Below, one piece after another: positions 61,237-64,000 of a stretch of 64,000 nt of DNA (within the stretch, counting starts at the first letter, position 1; each line of letters begins with the position of its first letter). The stretch covers positions 62,001 to 126,000 of the forward strand of contig QNQO01005887.1 in NCBI GenBank assembly GCA_003290165.1, written 5' to 3'. Source of the stretch: Berberis thunbergii. Its lineage: Eukaryota > Streptophyta > Magnoliopsida > Ranunculales > Berberidaceae. A program made the position numbers and the translations under genes. The notes beneath the pieces are model-generated. The model was given only the letters and a program-made list of their open reading frames with translations, searched no databases and had not been told where the DNA came from.

Positions 61237-61483
61237 TGTCACGAACGTGACTAATTGAGATCAATTGAAGACAACACACAAACAGATTTAAGAGACGAAA
61301 TTCAGTTACTGCAAACTTCTCAAGTTCTTCAATGAACAAGAGCCTAAAAAATTACAAATTTTCTCTGGTCTTCTTCTCCCTTTTATCACTCTTATAAAGT
61401 TAAAGTTACTAACAAAAGTTTGTATGCACAAATGGTAAGATGACACGTGGTCACTCCATGTGATTTCAATAAGTATTGTTGCA
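61237..61483 (-). repeat. Possible 3' LTR of the right-end gypsy element
   Basis: The segment begins TGTCACGAACGTGAC and ends near TTGTTGCA on the plus strand, giving TG...CA ends. On the minus strand a TATA-like CTTTATAAGAG lies at about 61390-61400 with a leader-like tract after it. It abuts decayed integrase text, so the element's 3' internal part is deleted. No TSD could be tested. Confidence 0.4.
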
Positions 61484-61907
61484 CAAATGGTATTGCCATC
61501 GAGGTGATAGGAGGTAAGGCAGGGAGAGGAGGTGAGTAGCCATATAGAACTTGGAAGGGGGTGGATTGAAGCTAGAGTAGAAGGTCGTATTGAACCAGTT
61601 ATCTGCAAGGTATAGCCATTTAGACCATTGAGTAGGGGCATCTTCTATCATACAAAGCAAGTATGTTTCAGGGCGAGCGTTTGTGTGTTCAGTTTGGCCA
61701 TCGGAGTGAGGATGGTAGTCGGTGCTCATGGATAGCTTGGTCCCCAAAGCTAAGAATAAGTCTTGCCAAAAAACACTAGTGAATGCCTTGTCTCTATTCG
61801 ACAAAATGGATGTAGGGAGCCCATGAAGTATATAAACTTGTTGTAAGAATACTTTAGCAACCATAGATATAGTGAAGGGGTGTGCTAGAGCTATGAAGTG
61901 GCTATAG
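61484..61907 (-). pseudogene. Ty3/gypsy integrase core (C-terminal part)
   Basis: Minus-strand text from about 61906: HFIALAHPFTISMVAKVFLQ, then YILHGLPTSILSNRDKAFTS, FWQDLFLALGTKLSMSTDYH and PHSDGQTEHTNARPETYLLC, then WLYLADNWFNTTFYSSFNPP. The catalytic Asp (SNRD) and Glu (DGQTE) of the DDE triad are present. The domain's first half lies beyond the insertion at 61908-62347. Decay begins after about 61560. Confidence 0.85.
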
Positions 61908-62347
61908 CTAAGTTATCAATGCGGCGAAAAAATCGCTGATTAATCGCAATTCGGGGTTTGACCGAATCGAATTGGGTGAAATCTATTGGGGTTTAGCCGT
62001 CACCGATTAATCAGCGAGTCACCAATTAATCGGCTTAGCCGACTCGCCGATTTATCACTATGTTGGAAAGTTAGGTTGTTTGTAGTGATATAAGTGATGC
62101 AACCTGCAAAATTAAATTCATTTGATTAACTAGTAAAGTAAGATATGACTATGATTAATTAGTAAAGTTGTATAATTACAAATTTACACCATTTTAATTA
62201 ATTAATTAATTTTGTAATCTATGACTATGATTAAATTTTAAAAATATATGCTTTGAAAAAATTGACCTATTAAATTCTATTAATCCCGCTTAATCATAAT
62301 TTGGTCCTGAACCGTGTTGCGATTGCTTTTCAATTTAACTGCACAGA
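61908..62347. mobile_element. 440-bp TIR-type insertion in the integrase domain
   Basis: It interrupts integrase between TNYS and HFIALAHPF text, with gctatag at 61901-61907 and 62348-62354 as a 7-bp TSD (perhaps 8). It contains inverted GATTAATCGG/CCGATTAATC motifs near 61945-62040. Ends AGTTATCAATGCGGCG and, reverse-complemented, AGTTAAATTGAAAAGC are only weakly similar, so the hAT-like assignment is tentative. Confidence 0.55.
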
Positions 62348-63130
62348 GCTATAGTTGGTGACACAATCCACTACCACCAATATGACTGTCTTGTTTTGAG
62401 AAAGAGTTAAGCCCGCAATGAAATCCATCGATATGTTATGTTGACAAATATCATAGCTAGTAACAAATTGTCTGATGTGAGACTTCATACTTGGTCAATA
62501 AAAATATTTTTTAAGTCTTTGACAGGCAGTAATTTCAGAGTGACCACCCATTGTTGAGTTGTGTAGTGTTGTCAATATTTTGGTTCTAAGTGTTCCAATA
62601 TTTCCAACATAGATACATGCATTGTATTTGAGTAAACCATTGGAAACCAAATAGTTAGGTATAGCCTGAGCATAAATTGCTAAGGGATTGAGCAGCTGCA
62701 TCATCACTGTAACTGGAACTGACTTCTTGTATTAATTGAGGAGATACTGTAGTGATAGATAGGCAAGAAACATCATCTACATCACGTCTGTAGAGGGCAT
62801 CTGCAACAGTGTTTTCCACCCCTTTCTTATAATAGATTTCATATTCAAATCCCTGTAGTTTAGATAACCAAGGTTGTTGTAAGATGGTAGTCACTTTTGG
62901 GAGAGAAAATGCCTAATGCTTTGATGATCAGTGTGAATGTAGAACTTGGAGCTTAGCAGGTGTGATCTCCACTTGTGGACTACCAAGACTATGGCTAGGA
63001 GTTCCTTCTCATATATAGATAAACTCAAATTCATAGGACCCAAAGCTCTACTAAAATAAGGAATAGGTCTGCCCTTCTTGCACCTACCCCTCTAGTGCAT
63101 GCATCAGTTTCAAGGAAGAATGGGGAGTTG
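62348..63130 (-). pseudogene. Ty3/gypsy RNase H end and integrase zinc-binding domain
   Basis: Minus strand: LSKLQGFEYEIYYKKGVENT and VADALYRRDVDDVSCL near 62770-62880 (end of RNase H), then SNGLLKYNACIYVG and MGGHSEITACQRLKKYFYWP near 62500-62640 (start of the HHCC integrase domain), then a degenerate VVVDCVTNYS at 62355-62390 that precedes the insertion. Frames are shifted between blocks. The YKKGVENTVADAL motif is typical of plant chromovirus-type gypsy pol. Confidence 0.8.
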
Positions 63131-64000
63131 AAGTCAGGTAGTGCAAGGATAGGGGCTTGGCACATAGCATCCTTGAGGCTTTGAAAAGCTTGAGTTGCTT
63201 GGGGGGGACCAATGAAATGAGTTCTTTTTTAGAAGATCAGTGAGAGGTTGAGCTAGTTGGCCATAGTGCTTGATAAATTTTCTATAATAGCCTGTCAAAT
63301 CCAAGGGACCCTTTAATTGTTTGATTGTGGAAGGAGTAGGCCAAGTGGACATGGATTTAATCTTTTGGGAATCTGCTTATACACCATTGGAGCTAATGAT
63401 ATGCCCAAAATACTCTAGTCTAGGCTAAATGAATGAGCATTTAGAGAGCTTGGCAAATAGTTGATGTTGTCTTAAGGTAGAGAAGGTAATATGCAAATGA
63501 GAGAGGTGATGTTCCAGTGTTGGGCTGTACACCAGTATGTCACCAAAGAAAACAAGTATAAACTTTCTTAGATAATGTTGAAAAACCTGGATCATTAAGG
63601 CCTAGAAGGTGGTAGGGGCATTGGTGAGGTCAAGGGCATTATCTTGAATTCAAAGTGACCATGGTGAGTCTTAAAGGCGATATGAATGTCAGGGGGTGTA
63701 CCATGATTTGGTGGTACCCTGATCTAAGGTCCAGTTTGGAGAAGATTGTAACACCATGTAGTTCATCCAGAAGTTCATCGGGAATGTCCTTGATGGCGAG
63801 ATCGAGCCTTCTGTAATCAACATAGAACCTCCAGGAGCCATAATTCTTTTTGACTAGGAGAATGGGAGGCAAAAGGATTGTGGGAATGTTGAATTAACCC
63901 GGAATCCAACATTTTTGTGTTTAGTTGTTTCACCACAACTTTCTGCATATAAGGAATTTTGTAAGGGTTTTGAGAAGGAGGTGTAGCCCTGGTTTGAGTG
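63131..64000 (-). pseudogene. Ty3/gypsy reverse transcriptase, continues past the right edge
   Basis: Minus strand: [20 protein letters not shown] at about 63810-63872, [18 protein letters not shown] near 63690-63745, the active-site region LVFFGDILVYSP near 63525-63560, then STWPTPSTIKQLKGPLDLTG and YYRKFIKHYGQLAQPLTDLL near 63230-63350. The usual FxDD active site reads FFGD, so one catalytic Asp is lost. Upstream pol, gag and the 5' LTR lie outside the window. Confidence 0.85.

Overview
The window is nuclear DNA from a flowering plant, most likely a eudicot with a repeat-rich genome. The evidence is a plant-type gene with GT-AG introns at the left end, AT-rich intergenic DNA, and many plant transposon families (Ty3/gypsy, Sirevirus-like Copia, RTE LINE, tRNA-derived SINEs, Mutator, hAT and PIF/Harbinger miniatures). 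The species cannot be named from the sequence. Almost every open frame in the middle of the window is a transposon fragment or chance.

Layout. 1-3200 (minus): 5' part of a PWWP-domain gene of the HUA2/HULK (ENHANCER OF AG-4) family in three exons; the gene runs off the left edge. 3.2-22 kb: AT-rich intergenic DNA carrying short non-autonomous elements, several bounded by exact target-site duplications (TSDs): a 1.07-kb Mutator-like element, two 210-bp Tourist-like MITEs, a 550-bp inverted-repeat element, a SINE, TGG-rich islands, an LTR with a primer-binding site, and one block that looks like organelle DNA. 22.3-27.4 kb and 49.9-53.6 kb: a four-copy tandem array of a roughly 1.75-kb unit. 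Two copies carry the same solo LTR.

The array is split by a 22.5-kb nested retrotransposon, 27397-49897. Its outer layer is a minus-strand Ty3/gypsy element with LTRs at both ends and TSD actac. It has gag and protease remnants, no recognisable RT, RNase H or integrase, a 133-bp tandem array, and an antisense accessory ORF, an arrangement like the Tat/Retand lineage. Its gag is broken by a 1.1-kb hAT-like element (47394-48514) and by a second minus-strand gypsy element (35293-47111, TSD aacga) that also lacks pol. The second element holds a nearly complete RTE LINE (39597-42802) with a 17-bp TSD. Each insertion can be removed in the reader's mind by deleting one TSD copy; for the gypsy-in-gypsy event this puts the outer gag back in frame.

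53.6-57.7 kb: a small acidic ORF and a Copia/Sirevirus-like 3' end with an LTR, interrupted by a SINE with a 16-bp TSD. 58.45-60.54 kb: a 1.34-kb Mutator-like element that is one large palindrome, followed after 32 bp by a 0.7-kb hAT-like element. 60.8-61.05 kb: probable first exons of an unidentified host gene. 61.24-64 kb: decayed minus-strand Ty3/gypsy pol (RT, RNase H, integrase) with a 440-bp insertion in its integrase, running off the right edge.

Only the HUA2-like gene, and possibly the locus at 60.8 kb, look like functional host genes. Coordinates ending in a TSD were read directly; other boundaries are approximate. No alignment or database search was run.
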